Origin: Eustoma russellianum
Taxonomy: Eukaryota > Streptophyta > Magnoliopsida > Gentianales > Gentianaceae
Length of the DNA stretch: 64,000 bases
Direction: 5' to 3'
Assembly (NCBI GenBank): GCA_036186865.1
Contig: AP025062.1
Coordinates: 33,149,959-33,213,958, forward strand
The position numbers and the translations under genes are program-made. This document shows, piece after piece, positions 32,405 to 44,622 of the stretch. Under the pieces are notes generated by a model that was not told the DNA's origin, made no database searches, and saw only the letters and a list, made by a program, of their open reading frames with translations. Position 1 is the stretch's first letter; the number at the start of each line of letters is the position of its first letter.

Positions 32405-33740
32405 TCACCTCCTTGTAAAAGTACCTTTCGGTACCCATACTTGGGTGATCTTTCTCGGTCTAGCAAATGGTAAGAATGTAGATGAAGGAGCAACATAGTA
32501 GACATCGGGTGAGAATACATTTGGCCTTTGGCCGAGTATTCCTTTATGCATGTGGTTTGGTTGTCGTTGATATGCTCTTGTGTTTGTGTGCATAGTGCGT
32601 GATCTAGATGTATGAAATGAATGTCATGTATGCATTAATGGTTTCTTCTCATATTTATACGTCACATAATAATATCTTGTATGATAAGAAGAAGAAGCAT
32701 GATGAGATGAAGGGAGAGGGGGCCTAGGCGTCTTTTTAGGCGCCATATGTGTTTTAGGTGTTTCTATTTTCTTAGACAAATGAATTTGGTTGGTTTAATT
32801 GATGTTTCGTTTTTCTCAATGTATCCTAATCCGGTTTTATCACTATCATGCTTTTGTAACAAAATGATGCGATCTAGCATGTTAGTTCCCGTGTCACATT
32901 GTTTCGTCATTTTCTCTAAATCTGTATTCCTTGATTTCAAGTTTGAAATCTCGGATTTCATTTCATTATTATGTGTAGTTAATGATGAAATCTCTGATTT
33001 TAATGCATTGATGATGTGAGATGACTCTTCTTTTGAATCGTTTAATTGATAAACAAGATTCGTGTTAGAAGATTCTAACAACTTCTTGTCCTCAATTAAT
33101 CGTTTCTTTTCTTTTGCGACAGTCTTGGTGAATTTGTGCAATTCTAAATATTGACTAAAAAGTTCATCACATGAAGGTTCAGAATAAGAGTCAGAATCGG
33201 AAGATACCTCGTTTGATGCTTTGGATACAAAACATACTTGGACCGTCTCTTCTTCGGTATCGGTCTCAGAGTCGGATGTGTGACCCAAGTGGAGGCCTTG
33301 AGAGCTCTTCTCCTTTGTTTAGGCTCTGAGACGAGTCTAGTTTTGGTCCGATCCTTGTCAAGGTGTTTGTTTGTTTGTTTGTCCTTGTTAGGGCAGTCAT
33401 AAGATAAATGTCCAAGTTTCCCGCATTCATAGCACTTCATGTCCTTGTCATTTGTTTTATTTTTATTTCTTTTAGTGGAAGTAGCCTTAGGTTTGTTTTT
33501 AAATGACTTTCTCAAACCTTTAGCCAATAGTATTAAATCATCATTGTCAGATTCGGAATCACTATCATCTACGTGATCGGAAGTAGAGACGTATTCATTT
33601 GATTTAAAAGCAATAGTCTTATCTTGTTTTGACTTTGATTCCGATTTCTTTCACGTAAGTTTGTTTTCGTATACCTTTAGCGATCCGATTAGTTCCTCCA
33701 TTTTTATTGATTTGGTTTCTTTACTTTCCTCTATTGCTGT
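32405..33740 (-). pseudogene. Sire-2 gag, C-terminal part (zinc knuckle and coiled coil) and linker
   Basis: Begins at the Gypsy insertion (33740) in the region after the UBN2 domain (KMEELIGSLKVYENKL). It continues through an acidic block, a Lys-rich segment, the CCHC knuckle CYECGKLGHLSYDC (about 33393-33434) and a Ser/Asp-rich acidic block, to a long coiled coil (32800-33120: EKKRLIEDKKLLESSNTNLV, ALKSEISSLTTHN, EISNLKSRNTDLEKMTKQ). The VWVPKG linker lies near 32435. Several frameshifts. Confidence 0.85.
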
Positions 33741-34256
33741 TGTTGTACCCCGCGAAAATTGGTATATACTGAGAATCGTATAAAGCGGTTTAAGGAGGAA
33801 ACAATGTTATACCCCACGGGAATTCGTCTATACCGCCGACTCTTATGAAGATGAGTCACTAAGAATTAGTCAACCGGTTACGTTATTTAAATGTAACCAC
33901 ATTGATTTGACATTCTCCGATAGAATTTCCTTAAAGTAAATATTATAGGAAATTTAATATAATTATGTAAGTGTGTCGCACGAAGTGAAATGACAAACTA
34001 CCCTTCCAACATTATGTAAAATTCGGCCATAAGGGCCTTGGAAGAGTCTAGAATTTTCCTTATTATCACAATTATGTAATTAGTAAGACTACAATGAAAT
34101 AGGTTGTCTTGGAACAAGAAGAATTAAGCATGGTGAAGGGGTCAACCAAGCCTAGAAATCGGCCCCCCTAGTTGACCAAGAAAAATTACCATGGTTACTT
34201 AATATTTACTACAAGGTAACTCTAGTTGGGTAAAGTAACCAAGGTTGGCCATAAAG

Positions 34257-34310
34257 TAACTATAGTTGACATAAAGTAACTATAGTTGACATAAAGTAAC
34301 TATAGTTGAA
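34257..34310. repeat. 20 bp x 3 tandem repeat in the Gypsy LTR
   Basis: TAACTATAGTTGACATAAAG three times in tandem, the last copy diverging to TTGAACTAAAA. Present identically in the right LTR at about 40591-40645. Confidence 0.9.
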
Positions 34311-35430
34311 CTAAAATAACAAACTCTTATTTAAAGAAATAAAATAAAATAAAGGAAAGACAAGACAAATTGTCTTGGAATAAAATAAAACAAAACAAAT
34401 GGGGGACATGGAGTAGTTAATGTTCAAGACACAAAGGAGGCTCTCTTTTTTCAATGCACACCTTGGAAGCTTCATGTCTCCTTGTCTCTCTCCCTCCTTA
34501 AGGCACGCCCCCCCCCCCCTTTTCCCTTGTCTTCCTCAAGAAGACTTCTTCTACTAAGAAGCTCTCTTACATCTTCAAGTTTATCCATGGAGCTCTTCTT
34601 CATCTCCAAGTTTTGAACACTCTCAAGAGCTCTCATAAGCAAACCATTCAAGACTTATGAAACTTAGACCACTCCTCTAACATCATCATATATTTCGGCC
34701 ATAGTGGGAGCTAGGAGTGTCAAGGCTATCTTCATCTTCAAGCTTGAAGGACTCATCTAGGTAAGTTAAATGTTAAGCTTCTATGTGAGTTCTATATTTC
34801 AAAGGATGAAACTCACCTAGTACCCCTTTCTCCTTGCACAAAAACGTGACCTTCATGAGGACACTAGGAGAAGATTCTTAAAGCCACTAAGGAGAAGATA
34901 ACATCTCGATGGTTTGGATCCATTTCCAAGCTTCATTTTGGTAAGATGAATCTAGTCTCAATCTAGCTCCATTCTTCATTTCAAATCGTAGCTAATGTTC
35001 TCCTCTTTCTCATCTTCAAAAACGTGAGCTAGGAATAAGGTGGAGGAGGACTTCACTCCATATCAACCAAGGTGCAAGCTAAGGAAAATCTCTAAGCTCC
35101 AAGGAGGCAAGTATACTCTAGCCAATCTTGCCTTATTTGTGAAGTGCATGCTTGAATGACTAGCCATTTTTAAGTTATGAATCTTAGTTGAAGATTCTAA
35201 GAACAAGACATGAACTTAGTTGAGGTAAAGAAAAGTGTTGATATGAAAAGTGACATGTCCTAAGCATATATGGCAAGACTGTTGGTATGAGTAATGTGTA
35301 GCCTAAAATGAGTTATGAGACTTGGAATAACTATGTTTAAATGTGTATTTGATGTATAGTAAGTCATCTTAATGAATGAAGTTGGTGGAAGAATGCTTGG
35401 ACAATAAAAAGGTGAAGAAGTGCTGAAACT

Positions 35431-36380
35431 ACTGGGGCTGGCAGATTTGTGTTGCTGATTGTGTGACTTGAGAACGAACCTTAGAAGTGTTCAATTAAGC
35501 TAAATTTTGACATGACACTAGCTCTGTGTGTGTAGTACAAGTGAGAGTTGGAATTGCAGTAAAAAGAGTTATGGTATATTTTTAATAAATCTTTTGGTAA
35601 AACTGCTCAAGAAGAAATTACTGGAACTGGGCAGAACAGTATGACGTTTTACATGACCTGAAAATGAATCATAGGAGTATTTAAATTGGCTAATTTTTGG
35701 TGTTATGTTAGCCTCATATGTATATGAAATGTGTGATTTGGAATTTCAATAAGAGGAGTTGTGGTTTGTCCTTAATGGAGTTTTTAGTAAGAAGTGGTCA
35801 AACAGAAGCACTGGAGATGAGCAGTTTTATGTGTCATGTTGAACGACCTGAAAAAGAACCTTAGGAAGGTTCAAATTGACTAATTTTTGGTATGGTGATA
35901 GATTTGTATGTTTATGAATTGTGTGAGTTGGAATCTCATTAAAAGGAGTTGTGGTTTGTCCTAAATGAAATTCTTAGTAAGAATTGGTCAAACAGAAGTA
36001 CTGGAGCTGGACAGATTTATGTTGCTTGTTGAATGACATGAAAAGGGGCCTTAGGAGTGTTCAAATGGGCTAATTTTTGGTATGATGATAGCCTTATAGG
36101 TTTATGAAATGTGTGAGTTGGAATTGTAGTAAAAGAAGTTGTGGATTATTTTTAATGAAGTTCTTGGAAAAAAACTGCTCAAACAGAGTCGCTGGAACAG
36201 GACAGTTTTGAGTAGTAAGTTGTGTGGCTCGAAAATGCACCTTAGGAATGTTCAAATGAGCTGATTTTTGGTATGATGATATCTTGATGTGTGTATGATA
36301 TCTGTGAGTTGGAATTTTGGAAAAAGGATATGTGGGTTGGTCACAATTCATTTCGTGATACAACTGGTCATTCCAGTTTC
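35431..36380. repeat. 190 bp x 5 degenerate tandem array in the Gypsy LTR
   Basis: The anchor CTGGxxCxGGxCAG recurs at 35431, 35620, 35810, 36000 and 36190 (spacing 189-190 bp). Each is followed by GACxTGAAAAxG, CCTTAGGAxxGTTCAAATxxGCTAATTTTTGGT, then TGAGTTGGAATT and AGTTGTGG. Units are clearly diverged from each other but identical between the two LTRs, so the array predates this insertion. Confidence 0.85.
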
Positions 36381-37200
36381 TGCATGTACCCATTTTGGGA
36401 AAGTAATTAGATAACCCCTTTAAGTTTATTGGATTGCCTTGGAAATTTTACGGTAGTTACTTAAGGTATAGATGTACATGTTCATGTAAATAAATCAGCA
36501 TAAAACCACTATTTTGATGGTTAACAACTGAGTTGAAGTTAGTGGTACAAAACTGGAAAACAGGACAGTTTGATGTCATAAGTTGTAAGGCTTCGATCTT
36601 GCTTTTTTAAGCTTAAATGTGATGTTTAGCCTTAGGAATATTGTTCCGTGGTATGTTAGCTATGTTTTCTAGGTGTTGGATCAAATTTATTAAGGTTTAT
36701 GATCCATGAAAATGAGATAAGGCGGTATTGCCCTGCTGATTTCAGCAGTACCTTTGGTAATACTTGATGTTTTGAGGTCGTTAGACATTTCGGAATGTTA
36801 CGAAATTTTTATGGCATGTGTCTAAGACTTCATTATGCATGTGTATGATATGAGTTAATGAAAAAGAGCACGAATTGATGAGCATGAGGCTGTATGAACA
36901 GAGTATGATTGCTGGACAGTTTTTCCAGCTTAAGAGACGAGTCAGCATATGCGTGTTATGATGTGTTTGTTCACGAGTCGCATGTTGCATTTCATACATC
37001 GCATTGTCCATGTTCATAAAGTTTACGAAACTGATTTTATGAAAAAGAATGATGAGAAAGATCTTTTGAAAAGAAGTTTTGAGTTTTGAAAGAAAGATCT
37101 TTGAAAGAGAGGTTTACGATTGCGAAAAGATTCCTATGGTACCATTTATTTCTGGCCAGCTTAACCCGCTCTAGATCCGGGGTTAATTGATCTGAAGAGT

Positions 37201-37420
37201 TATAAGAACCGATCTAGGCCCGGTATAATAGGTCTGAAGATGATCATGATTATAAGAACCGATCCAGGCCCGGTATAATAGGTCTGAAGATTATAAGAAC
37301 CGATCCAGGCCCGGTATAATAGGTCTGAAGAGTGTAATAACCGAGCCAGGTCCGGTATAATAGACCTGAAGGTGATCATGTTATAAGAACCGAGTCATGC
37401 CCGGTATAATAGGCTGACAC
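37201..37420. repeat. 40-50 bp x 5 tandem array in the Gypsy LTR
   Basis: The unit TATAAGAACCGATCCAGGCC plus CGGTATAATAGGTCTGAAGA recurs at about 37201, 37251, 37292, 37334 and 37381. Some units are extended by TGATCATGA. The right LTR has the same array at 43534-43750. Confidence 0.9.
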
Positions 37421-38283
37421 ACTCTCTTGTTTTAAGATTAGCATGATTTAAAAGAAAGAAAGAAAGTTCAAGTATTTTCATGTTTTCTTTATGCACTGCA
37501 TTTGCATACTCATACACATTGCATATGGTCATGAGCATGATGTCGAGTATGTGCCCTGAGTTGTGTCTTTACGTGCTACATGACTAAGTTATGATTTTAT
37601 TGCCTTAGTGGCTATTGACGGAAGGGATGAGATGCTAGCTAAACGCTAGACGAAATGTTAGTTAGGTCATGATCTTTCGTTACCTAAGTTACGATCTTAT
37701 TGTTGTTGTTATGTAAGCTATGATCTTATTCCCTTTATGATCAAGTGATGCTTCTATTACCTTGGTGGCATTTAAATGGAAAGACAGGTATGATGGTAAG
37801 AGACCAAATTTTGGGAATTCGGTTCTTGTATGTACTTTCCATTTAATGCATGATTGTTTATGGTGTACTTGCTAGTGACTTTGTCACTCACCCCCCCTAT
37901 TTTTCCTCCCAGAGTTTACAGGAAACGGGGTAGCAAGGATTGATGACGAGCATAGGATCCCACATCCGTGAGAATACGAGTGGATGACAGTTTAGGGATT
38001 CTATTATGATGGATCCATAATATGGCGGATTTATGTTGGAAGCGATGATTGCAGAAGTACTGATGTAATGAATGTGGTTGTAAAACTTATGTCGGATGTA
38101 TAGAATGATTTATGTAAAAGTTTCAAATTCTGTCGTATTTTTATCTACCTGTTAAGATCGTGACTTGGTAATCCATGTTTATCCATGGGTTTTACGAGTT
38201 AAGTATCGATGCTTTGTACTGTTCCGAAAGGGAAGGTACGGCGGGTGCACCGTACGAGGGGTAGCCGAGTACGGGGCGCTTCA

Positions 38284-40074
38284 GGTGGTATCAGAGCAAA
38301 GGCTCCAGATCTGGGCAGAATGTCGAACTAAGTGATGATTATAGTCAACTAAGTTTGATCTTAGACCTAAGTTCTGATCTTAGATGAGAGTTGACCTTAG
38401 ACCAGGATGATTTAGACTGGAAATTAGAGTTTTGACCATATGATAAAGCCCTAGTCGATGGCCATCTATGGAATGTAATCATGACTGTTTGCATGACCAT
38501 AAGATCGTATAGGGATTACGAATTAAATGATGTCGCTTATTCTGAATATTTATACCTTAAGTAAGACTCCGACACTTCGTAGTGTGGATGACACCACAAT
38601 TCAGTAAGATGACATCATCACTGTCACCACAGGAGGCAGTAGACTTTACTAGCAATAGTTAGTAAGAACACGTATTCCAAGGTTTGGCAGGGAATTTAGT
38701 TCATAGTGGGCAGAAAGATGGTTAGGTAAAGTTGAAGGTAACTCCATGCTGATACTGGTATTGGATAGAGTAAGAGCAAAGTTCTAAGAGGAGTTTTGTG
38801 AGTTCTTCCTCTCTCAGAACTTAGTCACGAGAAGGGCTGAGGAATATGACTCACTAAGACAAGGGTCACGCATCACCATACCCATTCATTACTTTGGGAC
38901 AGTATGTTCCTTTGATTATGAGAAATGAAAGGTTTAAGGTGATCAGATTTGTGCGCGGTCTAGACCCCCAGATCTAATTAGGCTAAGTTAAGTCGTATTC
39001 AGAGACCTTTGGTGAATTATTAGAGGACCGCTATGGAGCGGAATGCGATAGTAAAAGAACGAAAGAATGAAAGAAACGATTTAACAAGCAAATGAAGTAG
39101 AAGGTGGAAACCGTATCCATATAAGGCTAGTTTATGCAGATGACCCAGAAACCACCAAGGTACGCCTAATAAGTGTAAAGTACCTATGTCCTCTGCTCTA
39201 CTTCCTATTAACCAAGTATGAGTGATTATGATAGTTTTCTTTAAGTTATGATGAGTAGACCACAAGTAAGCAAGTGAGATCATTAGTGATAACATGACCA
39301 AGTATGACACTATGTATGGGACTCGAGGTCCTCGCCATAATGCGTCACTTTTAACACTTGTACGCATTTTAATGCAGTATAGAGGGAATATGTCATGACT
39401 ATAAAAACCATGTTTTAAGAGAGCGGGCCACCTTCGGATGATTTGAAACATCCTAAAGGGAACATAAGTTTCAAAGGAGAACCCACAACTTCTAGTTCGA
39501 TTTTATGAAATGATCGCAAAAAGGGGATAAAAGTTATTACGTGATAAGACGATCAGCAAGACAGATAAACGTGGCACATACATATGAAGAGCTTGGTATG
39601 TGTACCTTGTGGGAATTATTCCGGATGTCCTTGGAAGCTATTTTGTACGTAGGATGACCGTCACATGATCACTGAAAGGATGTTTACAGAAAAGAGATAA
39701 AGGTCTATATCCCAGAGTTAATGATCTCTGCCAAGTTTTTTTCATATTTTATGAAAAAGGAAATTATAAGCCTACTATGATCATGATTATACGGAATGGA
39801 TTTTGTTATCAAGTACATAGTATCAAGGTTGCAAGTGCTAGATATGAGATAGATTACGACAACACCTCTAAAGAATAAGGATAAGTTCTGGTGAAATCTC
39901 TAAGATGAAAAGAACAAAGCAGTTCTGAAGGAACTAAATAGACGTTTATTGCGATCTTATTTACCCAAAAGAAGAAACCACATGGGAAACGGAAGGCAAC
40001 ATGAGGAGTAGACGCCCCATGCTGTTGACTAGCCTGAAGTTTCGAGGACGAAACTTATATTAAGGGGGGGAGAA
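38284..40074 (+). pseudogene. Gypsy derivative interior: decayed gag only
   Basis: Three blocks of a Retrotrans_gag-type protein survive in mixed frames: AERWLGKVEGN (about 38702), EEFCEFFLSQNLVTRRAEEY then DSLRQG (about 38790-38865), and IRFVRGLDPQI (about 38940-38980) followed by ETFGELLEDRYGAE. Near 39592 CVPCGNYSGCPW resembles the first plant Gypsy zinc knuckle with the His lost. Stops are frequent. No protease, RT, RNase H or integrase motif is visible. The interior ends in the PPT at 40061-40074. The gag is therefore a relic, not a working protein. Confidence 0.7.
38286..38297 (+). promoter_or_regulatory. Gypsy derivative primer-binding site
   Basis: TGGTATCAGAGC, a perfect initiator-Met tRNA PBS, two bases after the LTR. 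Confidence 0.92.
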
Positions 40075-43000
40075 TGTTGTACCCCGCGAAAATTGGTATA
40101 TACTGAGAATCGTATAAAGCGGTTTAAGGAGGAAACAATGTTATACCCCACGGGAATTCGTCTATACCGCCGACTCTTATGAAGATGAGTCACTAAGAAT
40201 TAGTCAACCGGTTACGTTATTTAAATGTAACCACATTGATTTGACATTCTCCGATAGAATTTCCTTAAAGTAAATATTATAGGAAATTTAATATAATTAT
40301 GTAAGTGTGTCGCACGAAGTGAAATGACAAACTACCCTTCCAACATTATGTAAAATTCGGCCATAAGGGCCTTGGAAGAGTCTAGAATTTTCCTTATTAT
40401 CACAATTATGTAATTAGTAAGACTACAATGAAATAGGTTGTCTTGGAACAAGAAGAATTAAGCATGGTGAAGGGGTCAACCAAGCCTAGAAATCGGCCCC
40501 CCTAGTTGACCAAGAAAAATTACCATGGTTACTTAATATTTACTACAAGGTAACTCTAGTTGGGTAAAGTAACCAAGGTTGGCCATAAAGTAACTATAGT
40601 TGACATAAAGTAACTATAGTTGACATAAAGTAACTATAGTTGAACTAAAATAACAAACTCTTATTTAAAGAAATAAAATAAAATAAAGGAAAGACAAGAC
40701 AAATTGTCTTGGAATAAAATAAAACAAAACAAATGGGGGACATGGAGTAGTTAATGTTCAAGACACAAAGGAGGCTCTCTTTTCTCAATGCACACCTTGG
40801 AAGCTTCATGTCTCCTTGTCTCTCTCCCTCCTTAAGGCACGCCCCCCCCCCCCTTTTCCCTTGTCTTCCTCAAGAAGACTTCTTCTACTAAGAAGCTCTC
40901 TTACATCTTCAAGTTCATCCATGGAGCTCTTCTTCATCTCCAAGTTTTGAACACTCTCAAGAGCTCTCATAAGCAAACCATTCAAGACTTATGAAACTTA
41001 GACCACTCCTCTAACATCATCATATATTTCGGCCATAGTGGGAGCTAGGAGTGTCAAGGCTATCTTCATCTTCAAGCTTGAAGGACTCATCTAGGTAAGT
41101 TAAATGTTAAGCTTCTATGTGAGTTCTATATTTCAAAGGATGAAACTCACCTAGTACCCCTTTCTCCTTGCACAAAAACGTGACCTTCATGAGGACACTA
41201 GGAGAAGATTCTTAAAGCCACTAAGGAGAAGATAACATCTCGATGGTTTGGATCCATTTCCAAGCTTCATTTTGGTAAGATGAATCTAGTCTCAATCTAG
41301 CTCCATTCTTCATTTCAAATGGTAGCTAATGTTCTCCTCTTTCTCATCTTCAAAAACGTGAGCTAGGAATAAGGTGGAGGAGGACTTCACTCCATATCAA
41401 CCAAGGTGCAAGCTAAGGAAAATCACTAAGCTCCAAGGAGGCAAGTATACTCTAGCCAATCTTGCCTTATTTGTGAAGTGCATGCTTGAATGACTAGCCA
41501 TTTTTAAGTTATGAATCTTAGTTGAAGATTCTAAGAACAAAACATGAACTTAGTTGAGGTAAAGAAAAGTGTTGATATGAAAAGTGACATGTCCTAAGCA
41601 TATATGGCAAGACTGTTGGTATGAGTAATGTGTAGCCTAAAATGAGTTATGAGACTTGGAATAACTATGTTTAAATGTGTATTTGATGTATAGTAAGTCA
41701 TCTTAATGAATGAAGTTGGTGGAAGAATGCTTGGACAATAAAAAGGTGAAGAAGTGCTGAAACTACTGGGGCTGGCAGATTTGTGTTGCTGATTGTGTGA
41801 CTTGAGAACGAATCTTAGAAGTGTTCAATTAAGCTAAATTTTGACATGACACTAGCTCTGTGTGTGTAGTACAAGTGAGAGTTGGAATTGCAGTAAAAAG
41901 AGTTATGGTATATTTTTAATAAATCTTTTGGTAAAACTGCTCAAGAAGAAATTACTGGAACTGGGCAGAACAGTATGACGTTTTGCATGACCTGAAAATG
42001 AATCATAGGAGTATTTAAATTGGCTAATTTTTGGTGTTATGTTAGCCTCATATGTATATGAAATGTGTGATTTGGAATTTCAATAAGAGGAGTTGTGGTT
42101 TGTCCTTAATGGAGTTTTTAGTAAGAAGTGGTCAAACAGAAGCACTGGAGATGAGCAGTTTTATGTGTCATGTTGAACGACCTGAAAAAGAACCTTAGGA
42201 AGGTTAAAATTGACTAATTTTTGGTATGGTGATAGATTTGTATGTTTATGAATTGTGTGAGTTGGAATCTCATTAAAAGGAGTTGTGGTTTGTCCTAAAT
42301 GAAATGCTTAGTAAGAATTGGTCAAACAGAAGTACTGGAGCTGGACAGATTTATGTTGCTTGTTGAATGACATGAAAAGGGGCCTTAGGAGTGTTCAAAT
42401 GGGCTAATTTTTGGTATGATGATAGCCTTATATGTTTATGAAATGTGTGAGTTGGAATTGTAGTAAAAGAAGTTGTGGATTATTTTTAATGAAGTTCTTG
42501 GAAAAAAACTGCTCAAACAGAGTCGCTGGAACAGGACAGTTTTGAGTAGTAAGTTGTGTGGCTCGAAAATGCACCTTAGGAATGTTCAAATGAGCTGATT
42601 TTTGGTATGATGATATCTTGATGTGTGTATGATATCTGTGAGTTGGAATTTTGGAAAAAGGATATGTGGGTTGGTCACAATTCATTTCGTGATACAACTG
42701 GTCATTCCAGTTTCTGCATGTACCCATTTTGGGAAAGTAATTAGATAACCCCTTTAAGTTTATTGGATTGCCTTGGAAATTTTACGGTAGTTACTTAAGG
42801 TATAGATGTACATGTTCATGTAAATAAATCAGCATAAAACCACCATTTTGATGGTTAACAACTGAGTTGAAGTTAGTGGTACAAAACTGGAAAACAGGAC
42901 AGTTTGATGTCATAAGTTGTAAGGCTTCGATCTTGCTCTTTTAAGCTTAAATGTGATGTTTAGCCTTAGGAATATTGTTCCGTGGTATGTTAGCTATGTT

Positions 43001-44617
43001 TTCTAGGTGTTGGATCAAATTTATTAAGGTTTATGATCCATGAAAATGAGATAAGGCGGTATTGCCCTGCTGATTTCAGCAGTACCTTTGGTAATACTTG
43101 ATGTTTTGAGGTCGTTAGACATTTCGGAATGTTACGAAATTTTTATGGCATGTGTCTAAGACTTCATTATGCATGTGTATGATATGAGTTAATGAAAAAG
43201 AGCACGAATTGATGAGCATGAGGCTGTATGAACAGAGTATGATTGCTGGACAGTTTTTCCAGCTTAAGAGACGAGTCAGCATATGCGTGTTATGATGTGT
43301 TTGTTCACGAGTCGCATGTTGCATTTCATACATCGCATTGTCCATGTTCATAAAGTTCACGAAACTGATTTTATGAAAAAGAATGATGAGAAAGATCTTT
43401 TGAAAAGAAGTTTTGAGTTTTGAAAGAAAGATCTTTGAAAGAGAGGTTTACGATTGCGAAAAGATTCCTATGGTACCATTTATTTTTGGCCAGCTTAACC
43501 CGCTCCAGATCCGGGGTTAATTGATCTGAAGAGTTATAAGAACCGATCTAGGCCCGGTATAATAGGTCTGAAGATGATCATGATTATAAGAACCGATCTA
43601 GGCCCGGTATAATAGGTCTGAAGATTATAAGAACCGATCCAGGCCCGGTATAATAGGTCTGAAGAGTGTAAGAACCGAGCCAGGTCCGGTATAATAGACC
43701 TGAAGGTGATCATGTTATAAGAACCGAGTCATGCCCGGTATAATAGGCTGACACACTCTCTTGTTTTAAGATGAGCATGATTTAAAAGAAAGAAAGAAAG
43801 TTCAAGTATTTTCATGTTTTCTTTATGCACTGCATTTGCATACTCATACACATTGCATATGGTCATGAGCATGATGTCGAGTCTGTGCCCTGAGTTGTGT
43901 CTTTACGTGCTACATGACTAAGTTATGATTTTATTGCCTTAGTGGCTATTGACGGAAGGGATGAGATGCTAGCTAAACGCTAGACGAAATGTTAGTTAGG
44001 TCATGATCTTTCGTTACCTAAGTTACGATCTTATTGTTGTTGTTATGTAAGCTATGATCTTATTCCCTTTATGATCAAGTGATGCTTCTATTACCTTGGT
44101 GGCATTTAAATGGAAAGACAGGTATGATGGTAAGAGACCAAATTTTGGGAATTCGGTTCTTGTATGTACTTTCCATTTAATGCATGATTGTTTATGGTGT
44201 ACTTGCTGGTGACTTTGTCACTCACCCCCCTATTTTTCCTCCCAGAGTTTACAGGAAACGGGGTAGCAAGGATTGATGACGAGCATAGGATCCCACATCC
44301 GTGAGAATACGAGTGGATGACAGTTTAGGGATTCTATTATGATGGATCCATAATATGGCAGATTTTATGTTGGAAGCGATGATTGCAGAAGTACTGATGT
44401 AATGAATGTGGTTGTAAAACTTATGTCGGATGTATAGAATGATTTATGTAAAAGTTTCAAATTCTGCCGTATTTTTATCTACCTGTTAAGATCGTGACTT
44501 GGTAATCCATGTTTATCCATGGGTTTTACGAGTTAAGTATCGATGCTTTGTACTGTTCCGAAAGGGAAGGTACGGCTGGTGCACCGTACGAGGGGTAGCC
44601 GAGTACGGGGCGCTTCA
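40075..44617 (+). repeat. Gypsy derivative right LTR (4543 bp)
   Basis: Same length as the left LTR. Differences are mostly single transitions, plus two compensating 1 bp indels (C-run near 44225, T-run near 44362). Followed by the target copy GCTGT. Confidence 0.93.
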
Positions 44618-44622
44618 GCTGT

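Larger units (their letters stand above)
33741..38283 (+). repeat. Gypsy derivative left LTR (4543 bp)
   Basis: No protein-coding capacity recognised. Contents in order: a 20 bp motif repeated three times (TAACTATAGTTGACATAAAG, about 34257-34310); a C12 run at 34508; a pyrimidine-rich leader-like stretch with GGTAAG sites (34440-35130); a 190 bp x 5 array (35431-36380); a 40-50 bp x 5 array (37201-37420); and the GC-rich end. A 99-codon minus-strand frame (36094-36393, repeated in the right LTR) has no domain and falls within the 190 bp array. Confidence 0.93.
33741..44617 (+). mobile_element. Non-autonomous long-LTR Gypsy derivative (LARD-like), 10.9 kb
   Basis: Two direct repeats of exactly 4543 bp (33741-38283 and 40075-44617), TGTTGTACCCCGCG...GGGGCGCTTCA, flank 1791 bp. 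The target duplication GCTGT is perfect (33736-33740 and 44618-44622). An iMet PBS starts 2 bp after the left LTR, and a PPT (TTAAGGGGGGGAGAA) touches the right LTR. The interior has no pol and only a decayed Gypsy gag. I count about two dozen differences between the LTRs (about 0.5%), so the insertion is recent. Large retrotransposon derivatives (LARDs) have this structure. It must be mobilised by a related autonomous Gypsy element. Confidence 0.93.

Noticed and set aside
36094..36393. 99-codon minus-strand frame repeated at 42428-42727
   Set aside because: The repetition is explained by the LTR pair. It lies antisense in the 190 bp array with no domain and no sign of selection.
37201..37420. 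CRISPR-like array in the Gypsy LTR
   Set aside because: The repeats are direct tandem units with no unique spacers of constant length, and they are duplicated in both LTRs.
33741..38283. Host gene captured in the long LTR
   Set aside because: No open frame with a recognisable domain on either strand, and no exon-like pattern beyond isolated GGTAAG sites.
39020..39451. 143-codon minus-strand frame in the Gypsy interior
   Set aside because: Antisense to the gag relic, with no recognisable motif.
33741..44617. Segmental duplication or assembly artefact instead of an LTR element
   Set aside because: TG...CA ends, a perfect 5 bp TSD, a PBS at the left boundary, a PPT at the right boundary and equal repeat lengths all fit an LTR element.
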